From Planctomycetota bacterium (lineage in GTDB: Bacteria > Planctomycetota > PLA2 > JAEUHO01), in assembly GCA_024639415.1 (NCBI GenBank), contig JAHEIK010000180.1, forward strand, positions 1 through 6,842: DNA of 6,842 nt, given 5' to 3'. Positions 6,601 to 6,842 of this stretch are shown here, piece after piece; the stretch's first letter is position 1, and each line of letters opens with the position of its first letter. The notes under the pieces are model-generated. The model was not told where the DNA came from. It did no database searches and saw only the letters and a program-made list of their open reading frames with translations. A program made the translations under genes and the position numbers.

Positions 6601-6842
6601 CCCGTCCGCTGGACACGGGGACCTCGCGCCTGCGGCGACTCGACGCGTCGATCGCCATGCAGGAGCAGCGCTACGAACGCGCCATCGCGCCGCTGCGCCA
6701 GGTGCTGAGCGCCGACGGCCCGGACATGAACGTCTACAAGGATCTGGGCTGGGCCTACCGTCAGGCCGGCTGCTGGCGCGGAGCACTCGGCGCCTGGTGC
6801 CGCAGTCTGCAGATGCGCTGGGACGACGACCTCGCGCGCACC
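3684..6842 (+). CDS. Membrane-anchored TPR protein, PelB-like (3' truncated by window edge)
   Basis: The frame is open for 1053 codons from a GTG at 3684 to the last base, with no stop. The GTG overlaps the deacetylase TGA (GTGA, 3684-3687), and GAGGTG at 3670-3675 can serve as ribosome binding site. Seen: a single N-terminal hydrophobic helix (about residues 6-24) after MNLRR, so an inner-membrane anchor with the rest periplasmic; a charged helical stretch (about 55-90, possible coiled coil); a Pro/Ala-rich linker near 90-115; degenerate helical repeats from about 185; and clear TPRs from about 597 to 1048. The conserved small residue of helix B recurs at 616, 650, 684, 718, 752, 783, 817, 851, 894, 932, 966, 1000 and 1034. 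Family knowledge: PelB has an N-terminal membrane helix, a long periplasmic TPR region that binds PelA, and a C-terminal outer-membrane barrel. A barrel, if present, lies beyond the window. Another TPR scaffold cannot be excluded. Reality of the gene is near certain; the PelB role is inferred from architecture and its deacetylase neighbour. Confidence 0.85.
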   Translation, partial: MNLRRIEILVFVVLGLGALAFLLITSRDTDPVDRYTGRRLTLKDDVVDEARASGSVRKAAAILERRRGELENERDLAAERAILRTELSDEAAPPPSAHPRRAAIGTAIADRPRAYREIDASLAQRLPAAQVSQLLARAAADDEVAAATEGFFAPREGRPEAAPSEVDGAAAALLARTRAQAHTPTAAEARKIALGYMQAGRLRAWLRWLRRAFAADPADVRNVQPLAAALVAAKRQKEALLVTSAVEAPPDPAVLTLRAQIATWLGQLRVEASALEALLSVTDVVERRERLIQVLRVLGRSAEAVPHARRRAEQEPTRENHDRAVTLALEGGRLELALTMLADLAGGDSDTRHWHERIVRVALNDLRYDRALASLEKLAAEYPDGRFSDDEEATYAQQLEGLLRMRGDEARLLTLLKARLAAAATPEERRSLEDDILYLAERLERPDETREVLAARLERVQTAAEFLLEFWDFETAGLAGRIEKGLLLLDGPDLTPVTARALHGLLESRVPEAERRPLLERMLRRFPGDPLFETRYMLLLDSQDPGASAARLEERVRKRPKDAALTSLWVQRASWTEDLEQQVRAREALRALVPDDVNNVRMLADLYEALQRKDKALEAWRFLAERAGPGSAVEGRYVASLLAAGRNDEALAILRRRASSPEASADDEVLFIEGLLALERWEEALPLLRKRAKHPQAGPNTRKRFLDLLLATERYAEALPILHDRAVASGATDVEKAAYLEALLAAGDYEAALPFLRERAADSADASLRLLHVLQALERKDEVLALMRRRAKAPDATWEDRLALASALLGAERQEEALDYYEELEKERPGEAGILLRLAQIRTWTGAHAAAVEPARRLLALPYDEEDAALRRERASVHFLLAEALAALKRPGEARAHHRETVLLFERSGPLASEERRTYATALARLGRVDAAGVVFETLITESPGDLGLRLDHADAYLAAKRKREARRILEAARPLDTGTSRLRRLDASIAMQEQRYERAIAPLRQVLSADGPDMNVYKDLGWAYRQAGCWRGALGAWCRSLQMRWDDDLART

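Noticed and set aside
1..6842. CRISPR arrays, tRNA or rRNA genes, insertion sequences
   Set aside because: No regularly spaced DNA repeats, no transposase-like translation, no terminal inverted repeats and no tRNA-like cloverleaf were seen on reading; almost all of the window is coding.

Overview
The window is a GC-rich stretch (roughly 70% by eye, with strong G/C at third codon positions). Every gene I can support lies on the plus strand. The content points to a Gram-negative bacterium with a periplasm and probably an outer membrane. The base composition would suit Myxococcota, another deltaproteobacterial-type lineage, Planctomycetota or a high-GC proteobacterium, but nothing in the window fixes the taxon.

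Layout: (1) 1-447, the 3' end of an Old Yellow Enzyme-type NADH:flavin oxidoreductase, cut by the left edge. (2) A 72-bp gap with a G/C-rich hairpin (475-499). (3) 520-1446, a short-chain dehydrogenase of the UDP-sugar 4-epimerase type, with sequence features of UDP-GlcNAc/UDP-GalNAc epimerases. (4) A 132-bp gap with a 9-bp direct repeat and a weak -10-like hexamer. (5) 1579-3687, a secreted polysaccharide deacetylase that resembles the deacetylase half of PelA. (6) 3684-6842, overlapping the deacetylase by 4 bp (GTGA), an open frame of at least 1053 codons. It encodes an N-terminally membrane-anchored protein with many tetratricopeptide repeats (TPRs), cut by the right edge; its organisation matches the periplasmic part of PelB.

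Read together, genes 3, 5 and 6 look like the start of a Pel-type exopolysaccharide locus. The epimerase would supply UDP-GalNAc (the role described for PelX). The exported deacetylase would remove acetyl groups from the polymer in the periplasm. The TPR protein would scaffold the deacetylase and, if a beta-barrel follows beyond the window, export the polymer through the outer membrane. The arrangement differs from the textbook pelABCDEFG operon in one way: the PelA-like protein has no room for the N-terminal glycoside hydrolase domain. The flavin oxidoreductase has no evident link to the locus.

The Pel assignment comes from motifs and domain order read by eye, not from a database search. The epimerase, deacetylase and TPR calls are firm as families; the pathway call is an inference.
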